DNA of 64,000 bases from Cordilura impudica (Eukaryota; Arthropoda; Insecta; Diptera; Scathophagidae), in NCBI GenBank assembly GCA_963682025.1, contig OY821517.1, positions 225,921,205 to 225,985,204 of the forward strand, in the 5' to 3' direction. Made by a program: the position numbers and the translations under genes. Below, piece by piece: positions 11,358 through 21,739 of this stretch (positions within the stretch are counted from its first letter, which is position 1; each line of letters begins with the position of its first letter). The notes below the pieces were generated by a model that saw only the letters and a program-made list of their open reading frames with translations, had not been told where the DNA came from and did not search any database.

Positions 11358-14142
11358 TGTAAAGGCGCTTGCTTCAGCATTTTCCTAAACTTAAATTCAC
11401 TAATAAATTATATTTTTTTTATTAAGATCATTTAAAATATTTTAAATTTTTCACCAACGCCATCTAGTTGTGATTTTATCACACCACAACACTTAGCTTT
11501 ACTTAATTCCTATCACATAATTGACGTTTATACGCACTTTTGTTTACGCATGAATTATTAGATTTTGGGAAAAATAGCGTTAGATGTTCAATTTAGTCAA
11601 ATCATGTTGTAAAGCGAAGCTTTCGTGAAAAATCAAGACATTACTGTCTACCTTTTCAACATCTAACCGCCATCGAATGAAGGTGATTTCTTTTCTAAGT
11701 TGCTGATTTTTTTCAAATAAAAGTTTTTCGTTAACCCTAGATAGTGTGAAGAAAAGGAGATCGAATTGTAAGTACAAAATTACATCTTCAAGTTAATTTT
11801 CGCTTGGTTAATTTCTCCTCTAACATGAGTATTATTTTTTTTTTTTGATTTGTAGATTTTTTTTTTCCTTCATTTAATTAATACCCAAATTTAATTGTTG
11901 GATACGTTTTTCGAAAGGCAGGAATTGATCTACAAGTTCAAAAAAAAAAAAAAAAAAAACGATATTTTATAGATCAGGTAAATTTAATAACTTAACTATG
12001 ATTTTTATAGACAATCCATTAATGTTTTTCTATCTCTATTTAGAGAGTTCATTTATTTCATCTATTGTGGAGGGTGCAAAATGTACTTTTTTTTTATTTA
12101 TGGTGCCAATCTTTAATGGTAACTATTGCATTACTCTCTCTTTTTTGTACTTAAAAATTCACATAATTTTAACCTTTTATATAGTTTTGGCACTTAATTG
12201 TGTTTTATTACACTAACAAAGTGATCGGTATGAGCTTTTGCCTAATTGGAATATAGAAGTTTCGTTTGGTTCTCAATTTTTTTAACATCAGCATTAACCT
12301 CCTCAGTAAGGTGAGAGTATCATTCAGTGCGGTGTCGTCATTCGGTGTGCGGGTGAAATTGCTGGTTTAGAATGCAATTGAATTGCTTCAATATATTGCT
12401 TAATCCTAAATGGACGATTGATTATCCAGTGAAATTTCTATATAAAAACAAAAAAAAACAGTGAACGAAAAATAAGCCTTACGCTCGTCTAATTTTTTTA
12501 TATCAGCTTATTTTACCTTACCCTTCGCCGATTATTATATACATATATACTTAATATGTAGGTATGTGCTAACCAACTAAACCACAAAAAAAAAAAAAAA
12601 AATAATTAAAACGAAAAGTGACATTAACAAAAAAAAAAAAAAAAAAAGAGAAAACAACAAAATTAAAAGTAAAAATTGATTATAGTGTAATTACTTTGAA
12701 TTTCTATATGTAGAAGAAAAAGGAAAAGAATTTAAAATTATTTTTGCTTGACAGTGTAAAAGAATTTCTTTTTTGTTAAAATCGTATTACAATATGCATT
12801 GTACATATTTACATTTTGCATAGTAGGTGAATATGTATACATGTGTACAAACATACAGACAAGCAAGAATTCTTTTCATTGTTTTCTTCTTCTGGCAATG
12901 CTGTTGATTTTCTTTCATAATTTCTTTAAATAATGTTATATTTCCCTTTAAATCGCTGTTAAAAACAAAAAAAAAAAAAACAAAAGAAAAAGAAAAAAAG
13001 ACAAAAAACAAAAAAAAAAAAAAAATTTAAAAAAAAATAATATCAGATGAATCATGTTGCTAACAACAATTATAAAATACATAAAGTTATTGTAAGCTAA
13101 ATATTGTCCTAAAAGCGTTTCAGTGCTTAAGAACAAATTTAATTGCTCTCTTAAGAAGAATGTTGCTAAGCATAGCCTATCTCCTTATGTGTAAATAATC
13201 AAAGAGATTCGCTTAAGAATTAATTCGACAGACAACTCCAACAACATGTATGCTGTGCACTGCGAAAGATCTTTCGACGTGGGAACAACAACAACATTGA
13301 TGTAAGTGTCTTTTTGTTTTTATTTATATTTCATTTACCTTTTGTTCTTCGCTTTCAACTTGCAATTAAATCTTTTTATTTAGAAGTAAACGAGTGACCA
13401 GACTAAAATTTAATAACCAATTCTAAATTTCAATTGACAATTAATTAATATGATTGTTACTGCGTCATATGGAAAAAAAAAATTTTTTTTTTGTATTATT
13501 AAATTTTAGAACGGTCGAATTTTATATTACGTTTACTTTCTTGATTTGTTTTTTAAAGTCATTGTCCCGTTAATCACAACAGAATATAAATACATTCCAT
13601 GGAGTACTGAAACTTTGCTTTTGCATATTATTTTTTTTTTGATCCTATCAATGCAAATTTGATTACTAGTCTTTTCATTAAATTACCCACAAATTTTAAT
13701 ACTTTTAATATCATTTCAATTATACTTTTTACTTTCTTCCTATGGATTAATTAAATTGAAATGAGGAATCCACTAATTGAATGGCATAATTTGAATTATT
13801 GTTTTTTTATTGTTGTGATTTCAATTAAATTTTTTTGAATTACTGTAATCAATTAAAATATTTTTTTTGTAAAAACAAATAAAAAGGTGGCTTTAATTAT
13901 AATATAAAATAGTAGAACCTGAATATTAATAATATTTTTTTTTATAACTGAATTATTATTATTATCATTTTGTTTATTTTTATTATTATCATTTTGTTTA
14001 TTTTTACATAATATAGTTCATAAATGATATTTTATAAATATTTCGGTAATACAACTTTAAGTTTTGTTTCTAAATGACTTTAGTTTTAAATAAATCAATA
14101 TGATTTGTGACTAAATTCATCTGTTTGATTTAAAACTTTTGG
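11358..14142 (+). mobile_element. Truncated long LTR of Ty3/gypsy element (copy 1)
   Basis: It corresponds base for base to 36763-39545, the left 2.8 kb of the 5' LTR in copy 2, including a 36-bp stretch (about 11456-11492) missing from the 3' LTR. It begins TGTAAAGGCG. It has no recognisable gene, is very AT-rich and contains long A and T runs (for example 11941-11959, 12583-12601 and 13001-13024). It ends where the I-type element begins. The last 323 bp of the LTR and the whole internal region are absent in this copy. Confidence 0.8.
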
Positions 14143-14325
14143 TCAGTCACAAATGTTAATACGAACTGACAACATCGTATGAGCGGAGTTTTTGATATAC
14201 TTAAACTAGTGATACGCATATAATACAATAATACTTAACGGTTAATACCACAAAAAAATATATATAAAAACAACTAAGCATAAAGACTTAAAAAGAAGAA
14301 CAGTGAAGGGAAACTTAAAACAATG
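14143..14325 (+). mobile_element. I-type element, 5' 183 bp only (copy 1)
   Basis: It is the same as 39546-39728, covering the 5' UTR and the ATG of ORF1. It is cut right after the start codon and joined to DINE sequence at TGCTGC. A 5' fragment of a non-LTR element is unusual, because these elements normally truncate at the 5' end and keep the 3' end. That points to rearrangement or misassembly, not insertion. Confidence 0.85.
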
Positions 14326-15070
14326 TGCTGCTGTTTGTAACAACCAAAAAAATTTGACCTTTTATTATACCGATCGAATCAGAATCACTTTTTGAATCGA
14401 TTTAACTATGTCCGTCCGTCCGTCCGTCTGTGTGTCCATGTAAACCTTGTAATCAAACTGCAAGGTCGCAACTATCTATCCTTTTTTATGAAATTTGGTA
14501 TGTAAGCTTTCATTAGCTATGGGATGAACACTATTGAAATTGGTGAGAATCGGTCCATGTTCAGACCTAGCCTCCATACAAATGACCCCCTATAATATCG
14601 ACGTAAATTGCCATAAGATTCAAATTGTCGTATAGATCTCAGTCAAATTGGGTTTGTATGTGTTTATTACATCCATTAATGAATAGTCCAAAGAAGGTCC
14701 CTATGGGACAACTCTTGGTCATAGGCCCCATATAGAGCTGCTTCCCGATCTTCATTTAAATCTATCAAAAAACAAAAATAATGCACTGATTCACCTCAAA
14801 TTTTGTTTGTATATATTTTCGCAAAACACATGAGACTTTACCAGCCATGGTCAGGATCGGTCCATTTTTGGACCTAGTCCCCATATAGACATAGCATTCG
14901 ATATGAACTTTTTCATATCTGCAGCCAAAAAAATTAATAAAAATGCCACTCAAATTTGGTTTATGCTTATTTTCTATAACCAATTAGTTGGGCCTAAGAG
15001 ATAGGGTCTCTAAACGCATGGTGTAGGGTATCGTATAGTCGGTCTAGACCGACTATAATTTTCTTACTTG
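14326..15070 (+). mobile_element. DINE-1-like element with empty insertion site (copy 1)
   Basis: It starts at the equivalent of 11037 and runs uninterrupted through the single GATC (14635-14638) where copy 2 carries the Ty3/gypsy insertion, then on to the DINE 3' end. The 3' end holds a perfect 24-bp palindrome at 15034-15057 (TATAGTCGGTCT and its complement) and ends TTCTTACTTG, as INE-1 elements end with a stem-loop and CTTGTTTT. It differs from 11037-11357 by a 10-bp deletion and one extra CCGT unit, so it is a different allele and not a simple re-copy. A minus-strand reading frame inside it is chance. Confidence 0.75.
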
Positions 15071-15190
15071 TTTTTTGTTGCCTTTTTGTTTGGTTTGTTA
15101 TTTTATTTTATTTACTTATAATTTTATATACATACTGCTCACCTGTAATAATATTTAAATAGCATGAGTTCTGAATTTTTATGTCAATCT
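15071..15190 (+). mobile_element. 3' LTR of BEL element, right part (copy 1)
   Basis: TTGCCTTTTTGTTTGG through TTTAAATAGCATGAGT matches 2968-3050 of the 5' LTR, so this is the continuation of the 3' LTR interrupted at 10997. Similarity fades after GCATGAGT, with a last shared word near GTCAATC (15183). The final part of the LTR is lost. Confidence 0.65.
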
Positions 15191-16260
15191 CCTGAATTGT
15201 GGCAATCGAATCGCAAGTGTGTAGAAGATACAAAGGTGACGAAGAGCTCCTTGGTGAATATTATGATCTTTCTACACGTGTCGTAAGCACTAATCTCTTT
15301 GGGTTGAAGCGTTTTTCGAAACATAGAAGATTAAGAAGATATATTGGGTAGATATGTCAACAATTTGAAGCTAAAGGGTACATAAATACGCCGTATGAAT
15401 GGTGAACTGATGGTAAAAGAAAATTAAGAGGCCGAAAGATTAACTATGCAGTCAATACAAAAACAGCGTTTTTTGATGAATTATTTTGCATTTCGAGAGG
15501 AGCAGCCATACCTACAAGTAGATGCTGGAGGGAAAAACCTATTAATTCACTGGTATTATGAGCGTTCAAAGGCACATTAACGATCATACATTGATTTCTG
15601 AAGTATGACTTAAATATTGGATTCTGTCTATTCGAGTTGTTTTGAATAGTGTGAAGGCAGCTCACTGTGGCCGCAATGTATGAAAATGTAAACCGCTTCA
15701 ACCCATTATCGGTCCTCTGCGCAAAGATCATTACTTTGATACTGTGAACTCGTGCTCTTCATTTGGAGATCAGCCAACTGATTCGTATTTGCCATATATT
15801 AGAAATTTTATAAATCATCGTGGTGTACGTGTCAAAATTTGAAGTGACAGTGGAATTAATGTTCTTAGTATCCCCAAGGAGCTTGGTAAAGAAGACAATT
15901 TTATTGACTTTAAAAAATTAAATGCAGAATTTTGTACAATCTTAATAATTGTTTATGGAAACGTTGGGCTTTGAAGTACCTTCCCGAATTGACTCGTAGA
16001 ACAAAATGGTGTCGTCACACTAAGCTTATATCGTCAGGATCTTTAGTTTTGAATTGTGAAACCGATCTGGCCTGATCTAAGTGGAAGAGGGGATGCATCC
16101 ATAAGTTATGCGTTGGTAAGGAAGAAGTGGCGAGGCCAGCCGAAGTGAATGCCGGTAATGGTGCGTTGCGGCATCCTGTTTCAAAACTGTCAATCCTGGA
16201 CGTTGAAAGTTGTGGTGAAGTGGGATCCAGAATTGGGTCCACTTCATACTTTCTCATCTA
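15191..16260 (+). pseudogene. Decayed BEL/Pao integrase and C-terminal domain (copy 1)
   Basis: This stretch reads in pieces as a BEL/Pao integrase on the plus strand. TRALHLEIS is near 15750. FINHRGVRVKI, a stop and SDSGINVLSIPKEL (about 15806-15885) stand where BEL integrases have RRG....SDNGTNFVGA..EL. The tail reads LKYLPELTRRTKW (about 15970-16010), GSLVLNCETDL and then GCIHK...RPAEV, matching the DUF5641 domain that ends BEL polyproteins. Stops and shifts occur throughout. It is probably the other end of the BEL/Pao element whose RT fragment lies at 2104-2500. Open frames on the minus strand here are shadows. Confidence 0.65.
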
Positions 16261-17225
16261 TTACTTAAATTTATGAGCTGAATTTTTATTTTTTCAAAAG
16301 GCGACACTGCCTAACTTATTTCCTATCTTTATGTTGATAGAACGATCTATTTTTATCAAATTCACGTTGTTCCCTCTTTTGAATTACTTTCGTACCTCAA
16401 AACCTGAACATGTCTTCTTAAGCTTTAAAAAACAGAAAATAAATAAATAAATAAACTAAAAACAAAAAATTACTTAAAATACTTCAAATTCGTATAATCG
16501 GAATCTAAATATCTAAAAAATAAATAAATACATAAATAAATAGTAACAAATAAATAAAAATAATAAATACCTATTTTTAAACCAAATTTTTAAATCGAAA
16601 GTCGGTAATTAAAAAAATCACTTGACAAGTCGAATATTTTATAACTGTTTTTTATCAGGAAAATTAAAAAATTCGATTTATACTGTTTTAACTTCAAACT
16701 ATCCTTTTTTAGGGGCGCACTGTGGGCCATATTTTGTGAAGCCGGCCAAAAATCATTTTTTATGGCTACCGATTTTAAAGTTATGTTATTCATTGAAAGT
16801 AAATACCAGTGAACCTTGGGAGCCAAAAAAAATTGCAACTCTATTTCAACTATATGACAGCGAACAGGGTCTTCGAAAATAGACTTTCTCAGTATTTTGC
16901 TAAAATTAAATTTTGTTTGTAAATTTTAATTTTTAAATGACTGTAACTTTTTGTTTTCAAAGATTTTAAAGTAAAACAAATTTTGTATTATTTTGTAAGT
17001 TCTAAGCTATTAATGTTAGAAATATAGTCACTGAGTCGTGTAAAAATTAAAAAAAAAATTTAAATGATCAAAATTTCCCGAAAATCTCCTACTTAATAGA
17101 GCATAACTCCTGCCCATCAAAAGCCATCAAAAAAGACCTTGGACTCTTCTGTAGTACAACCCCCCCCCCCCCTACACCCAAGGTCAGATATTTTGTGCAA
17201 AATCTATGAATACGAAAGTTTTCCA
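16261..17225. other. AT-rich spacer, no gene seen (copy 1)
   Basis: It has TAAA/AAAT short repeats (16441-16565) and a poly-C run at about 17159-17172. The open frames at 16590-16882 on both strands match no family I know. The block is repeated at 58095-59165 with small indels. Confidence 0.6.
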
Positions 17226-17375
17226 ATATGTGGTTAGGGTATAATGAGTTTGTCCTGATGTTTGTAAGTACCTATAATATTGGACATATACCCATCTTTT
17301 GCTATACATATCGATTCAAAATCAAAATCATTTGCTGAGTCGACTTAACGCTGTCCGTCCGTCCGTCTGTGTGTT
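17226..17375 (+). mobile_element. Second DINE-like family, 5' fragment (copy 1)
   Basis: GTGGTTAGGGTATAATGAG, then ATACCCATC, ATCGATTCAAAATCA and GCTGTCCGTCCGTCCGTCTGTGTG follow the same plan as the DINE at 10998, with a diverged sequence. It stops shortly after the GTCC block. No 3' end is present. The matching fragment is at 59166-59316. Confidence 0.6.
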
Positions 17376-17440
17376 ATGAATACAAAAGTTGGTCGTACTG
17401 TGTATTTATTTTGCGTAAGTTTATTTGTTTTTTATACTGA

Positions 17441-17690
17441 AATACTTCATTAAGGCTATTAGCTGCCCCTACAAAATAAATATTTAATAGACAATCTCTC
17501 ATAGCTACAAAGCTTTTTAGTGCACCTATAAAAGATGCCGTTGTCAAATCCGACACCACTTCAAATGCACAGCCTTTGTTGTGAAGCAAACATATACACA
17601 CACATATGACTTGTCTATCTTTTTCCCTCTGATCTTGTAGTGAATTGTAATAGACGCAAGGAAATCTTAACTTAAATTTAAAAAAGGACG
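17441..17690 (-). pseudogene. BEL/Pao integrase fragment, minus strand
   Basis: On the minus strand this encodes FEVVSDLTTASFIGALKSF, then CLLNIY and FVGAANSLNEVF (17601 down to 17450). This is the middle of a BEL/Pao integrase core (normally HLE.VSDLTT..F..AL..F...NIYSDNGTNFVGA). The SDNGTN word with the second catalytic Asp is missing between NIY and FVG. Upstream residues in the same region resemble the K.YICVFVCF segment. Only about 80 codons survive, and no LTR is seen. Its left end coincides with base 17440, where the two big duplicate copies stop matching, so it may mark a rearrangement edge. Confidence 0.65.
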
Positions 17691-19216
17691 AGTTCTAAGA
17701 ACTCGCTCTTCTGACAAGTTTTCCATTAGTTGGTGCAAGTTTTTTAGATGTATTCTAAAACACCTATAATATTTACAAACTATATTTTAACTAGCTGGCG
17801 ATCACGCAGTGGCCAAAATTATTGCCTAAATATTACCAGTAAACCTTATGGACCTACATGTAAATGTTCTATATATAAATTAGTTATCATTAATTCTAAA
17901 ATTTCGTTATTATAGGGAAGAACAATTGGATGTTTTGCTTCATTATATTATTTTGATCTAATATTTGGGATAATGATGGCATATGGGATGACTTAAATAA
18001 TGTCTTCCTCGTTTTAAAAATCTTAATTTCCTCGGTGAAATGGATTTCCTAAATATGTTTTATCATAATATTTAGAGCTTCCTTTTATAAATATAAAAGA
18101 TTTCTCTCTTCGCTTCTAGCTACGTTAATGAATTTAAGTACGTAAGCTGATAAGTTCTGTAAAAACTTAAAATGATTTTTATGGCTAATCTTTTTCCGAA
18201 ATACCGTTTTCTCCTGAATTAGCTTTATCCAAAGAAGCAAAAGACTTGTTAGTAAAGGACCATATAAATGGTCTTACATACAAGCAATAGGACCAAAATT
18301 TCTTGGTCCGGGCAAGAAAAATAGTTAAAATGCATAGAAAACGAAACCCAAACGAAAGTTTAAAAAACTATGTGGTAGAAAGCGCAAGATTTCGCAGCGT
18401 GATATTGTTAGTGCCCTTAAGGCACTATAGTAGTGTTGCCAGCTAGCTCGCCAAAGCAATTGGGCCTGGTTCCAACCCACCACAACTGCCCAGGGACAAG
18501 CACAATTAAAAAAAAAATAAAAAAAAACACAAAAAAAGCAGGTTGAACATTTCAGAGGGGAGACAATATGCTTTATCTCCCACATCCCCTCCCAACCATG
18601 GTCACTTTCTGCCGCAAATCCTTTTTCCAGGTGACCCCGTATCCCACACACACTTACACTCACCACACTTACCTCACGTCGTTGACCTATCCCTTAAACA
18701 AAATTTTAGAAACACACTATTTTTAAATCAACATAAATATTCACATATTTTTTTATTATAAATAAATTATAAAAATGTTTAAAAAATTAAATAAAACGGC
18801 ATAATATAAAATAGTAACAAAAAAACAAACTCAGATAATTCACAGGGTATAACCCCCCCAAAAAAAAACGGTGCCGAAATTAAAAAAAAAAAAAAACAAT
18901 GTATATTGAAAACGCAAAACTTAAATCGGTTATAAAACTTCAACCACATATAAAATACACAAAGCCTACAAAGTATTCACCGACTCCATTTTTGTCACGC
19001 ATACACAAAAAAAAAACTAAAAATGACCTACCTAACGAGCTCTCTAGGTGAGGGACAGACCAAAACTTGGCTCATACGCCACAAACGAAACTAAACATCA
19101 CTGCCTCAATCGAACTTTGTAAACTTTAACGCACACGCAACATTAAACAAAACTTAAACTTTGGACACTTTTAAAAATTAAGGCACTTATATCACTCAAT
19201 ACTGATTCACTATATA
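17691..19216. other. Unassigned DNA left of errantivirus
   Basis: I see no gene here. Features are a short inverted repeat GAGTTCTAAGAACTC (about 17693-17707), A-runs near 18508-18537 and 18871-18897, and a 113-codon minus-strand frame at 18325-18666 that resembles nothing and spans the A-runs. The right end, CTATATA (19210-19216), could be the target of the errantivirus. Confidence 0.5.
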
Positions 19217-19538
19217 AGTTAACGACATAAATATTTAAAAATAATTAAAACAACATTGCTGACAATGCGTCTGCAATACTGTGCAAAAACACAAAAAAAC
19301 ACACAGCGCGTGTAGGCGCAACGTTTAGTCAACAAAACAAATACGAGCAGCGCGTGTTGGCAGAATGGTAACATCAGCAGTTTTTGTGGTTTTATTTGGC
19401 CACAAAAATTATTTTAAGTTAGTTAATATTGTAATGTGGTAGTGAATAAGTTGGTTTTAAAAAAAGTAAAAATATTTTGTTAAGGAAAATAAAAAAGACT
19501 TTTATTTTAATGAATAAGAAATTAAAGTAAGTCTAACT
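19217..19538 (+). mobile_element. 5' LTR of errantivirus
   Basis: The proposed LTR runs from AGTTAACGAC to GTCTAACT. AGTTA at the start and TAACT at the end form the short inverted termini typical of insect errantiviruses. It is preceded by TATATA, matching their alternating purine-pyrimidine target choice, and followed directly by the primer-binding site. An AATAAAAAAG stretch lies near the end. No 3' LTR exists to confirm the left edge, so 19217 is an inference. Confidence 0.55.
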
Positions 19539-19548
19539 GGCGCCCAAC
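19538..19548 (+). other. Primer-binding site of errantivirus
   Basis: TGGCGCCCAAC overlaps the last base of the LTR, as in gypsy, and is complementary to the 3' end of tRNA-Lys. Confidence 0.7.
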
Positions 19549-19842
19549 TAAAAAAGTCGCGTCCGTCTTCTAATTAAGCAGTGAAACAAGTGTGTCCACA
19601 AAGATCCTGAAACAGCATAAAGTGGCTCATCGTTTTAATGCAACGCCCTAAAGTAGTGCGACAATAGAAGCCATCAAGGAAGCGACAAACATCAGCGTGA
19701 ATGACCCTTAGTAACCTTAGAGGGAAAAAAGGACAACTCCCAGCGCCGAGACATGCACATACTGATATTAATGTAAGAACTCCATTTTTATTATTCAGTG
19801 TATTTATTGTGAACTATTATAGGCTACTAAATTTAAAGTAAT

Positions 19843-20101
19843 AAGTGAATTAAATTTTTAAATTTGAAAAATTAAAACAATTTTTGAAAAAATTAAATTT
19901 GAAGAAAAATTTGAAACAATTAAAATAAGTGAATTAAATTTTTAAATTTGAAAAATTAAAATAATTAAAAAAAAAAATTAAATTTGAAGAAAAATTTGAA
20001 ACAATTAAACTAAGTGGATTAAATCTTTAAATTTGAAAAAATTAAATTTGGAGTAATTTTTAGATAATAAAATTTGAAGAAAAATTTGAAACAATTAATT
20101 T
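19843..20101 (+). repeat. Three ~84-bp tandem repeats in errantivirus leader
   Basis: The unit AAGTGAATTAAATTTTTAAA ... GAAACAATTAA starts at 19843, 19927 and 20012. The units consist of short A/T words (TTTGAA, AATTAAA). They lie between the primer-binding site and gag, the place where gypsy carries its Su(Hw) insulator array. The 19549-20379 leader has no other gene. Confidence 0.8.
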
Positions 20102-20379
20102 TGACTAAGTAAATTAAACTTGAAGAAATTAAATTTGAAGAAATTGAATTCAGGGTAATTTTATACTGACTAAGTTTTGAACAATTTGACAAAATTTTAA
20201 GTTTGAATCAACTTTGAAAAAATTAAAACCAAGTGAATTAAACCTTGGAAAAACTAAATTTGAAACAACTAAACTTATTGCAATTTTATTTTGAATCTTA
20301 AACAATTTTGCATTAAATTTGATCGGTTTTAGGACAGTTGTTACAACGATATAAGAAATTTTTTTTCTGTTTCGACAAA

Positions 20380-21739
20380 ATGTCAAACCCCAATAACCTG
20401 ATAAGACCTAGTGTTTTGGACGCTGCAGGCGCTCCACCAATACAGCCAGCCCGCATGGCACAACCACCACTACAGGCAAATTTGACACCGGAGTTAATAA
20501 ATGCCTTTAGCGATATTGCTAGGAGAATAATGCAGGAAAACCTCAACCGTGACAACCTACTACTTAATGCTACAGACGAATTTATCAGGCCGGAACATCA
20601 GGGCTAACTAAACGATTTAGATAGAATACCAGACATCATACGCAGCCTTAGGGAATTTTCGGGAAACCCAGTAGAGTATAGCTCATGGAAAAAAAAGCGT
20701 AGACCGCGTGCTCGGAATATACGGGAACACTAGAGGTACACCGAAATACTTCGGCATACTAAACGTTATTAGGAACAAAATCGTAGGCAACGCTGACGCA
20801 GTCCTTGAGTCATACAATACCCCACTAGACTGGAAAGCGATTTCACACTGTCTTGCACTGCATTATGCTGACAAACGTGACATTACTACCCCTGAATGTC
20901 AATTTACATCATTGACGCAAGGAAGGAGTTCTATTTCCCAGTTTTATCAGGAAGTTTATAACCACTTGTCACTAATATTGAATAAATTATCAAGTCTGGA
21001 AATGGGACAAGAAGCAATGCAACTTCTAACGCAAACATATAGAAACAAGGCTCTGGACACATTCGTTAGAGCCCTAAATGGCGATCTTCCTAGACTTTTG
21101 GGCATGAGGGAACCATCTGATTTACCTCAGGCATTACACTTGTGTATGAAGTTAGAAAACCAAGGATTCAGGACACAATACTTGAGCCATAGAAATAGTC
21201 AACACCAATCACCTCAAATACCCCCTAGAAAACAGCAATTTCCAAGACAACAATTTTACCCACAAATAGCATATTTACCCCAAGCAGTACAAAGTCAATC
21301 ATATAGAGATGATGCTTTTAGAAGACAACCATCAAATCCAAATTTTTACAATCAATCATTTAACAGACAACATTTTCCACAAAATCCGAACTACACCTAT
21401 AGACATCAAAACTTTAATAACAATATGCAACCCCCAAGACCAATAGGCCCAAAACCGTTACCTAAACCGGTACCCATGGAAATAGATAATTCTATGTAGA
21501 CAAGGAGAATAGATTACATGAATAGACCAAATTTTAACGCATTTTCGGGAAAACGCCCACCGGCACCATCAAATCAATTCAATAATTTTTCGAATAAGGC
21601 TCAGAGAATTAACCACATAGCTCAGGAAGAACCCGAGGAACAGACTTGGGAGGGTTATTATAATAACTACGAACAACAGGAGGAGACTAACCATGAGGAC
21701 GATTGCAATCAATTTGCGGCCGTTCATTTTTTAGATTAA
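20380..21739 (+). pseudogene. gag: Errantivirus gag, broken
   Basis: This is the capsid gene of the errantivirus. The chosen start is ATG 20380 (MSNPNNLIRPSVLD), the first ATG after the leader. An N-terminal segment runs to a TAA at 20605-20607. The frame then stays open past the stop until an A-run at about 20689-20696 shifts it. The main capsid part is 20708-21496 (WKAISHCLALHYADKRDI, then LNGDLPRLLGMREPSDLPQA), followed by a Pro/Gln/Asn-rich nucleocapsid tail. A TAG at 21497-21499 interrupts the same frame, which resumes to 21739. There are no zinc knuckles, as is usual for errantiviruses. Two nonsense changes and one shift mean no full Gag can be made. Confidence 0.85.
21727..21733 (+). 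promoter_or_regulatory. -1 frameshift slippery heptamer, gag-pol
   Basis: TTTTTTA is in the proper phase (CAT TTT TTA in the gag frame). It lies six bases before the gag stop (21737-21739), with pol open in the -1 frame. T TTT TTA is a classical retroviral slippery site. Its conservation in an otherwise broken element suggests decay is recent. Confidence 0.75.

Noticed and set aside
12787..13136. Hydrophobic minus-strand frames in the long LTR
   Set aside because: Phe/Leu-rich translations of A-runs; lengths change with run length between copies.
11358..14142. Solo LTR from LTR-LTR recombination in copy 1
   Set aside because: The right 323 bp are missing, the I-type 5' end follows directly and there is no second GATC, so it is a truncated piece and not a solo LTR.
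15034..15075. Classical Helitron 3' end (hairpin plus CTRR)
   Set aside because: The hairpin is followed by CTTACTTG without a CTRR end; the DINE/Helentron type fits better.
15444..15731. 95-codon minus-strand frame present in both copies
   Set aside because: It is antisense to the decayed BEL/Pao integrase and is kept only because the block was recently duplicated.
16015..16257. 80-codon minus-strand frame
   Set aside because: Antisense shadow of the DUF5641-like BEL tail read on the plus strand.
18325..18666. 113-codon minus-strand open frame
   Set aside because: It spans A-runs, has no family words or start context, and its Phe/Cys-rich part is the translation of those A-runs on the other strand.
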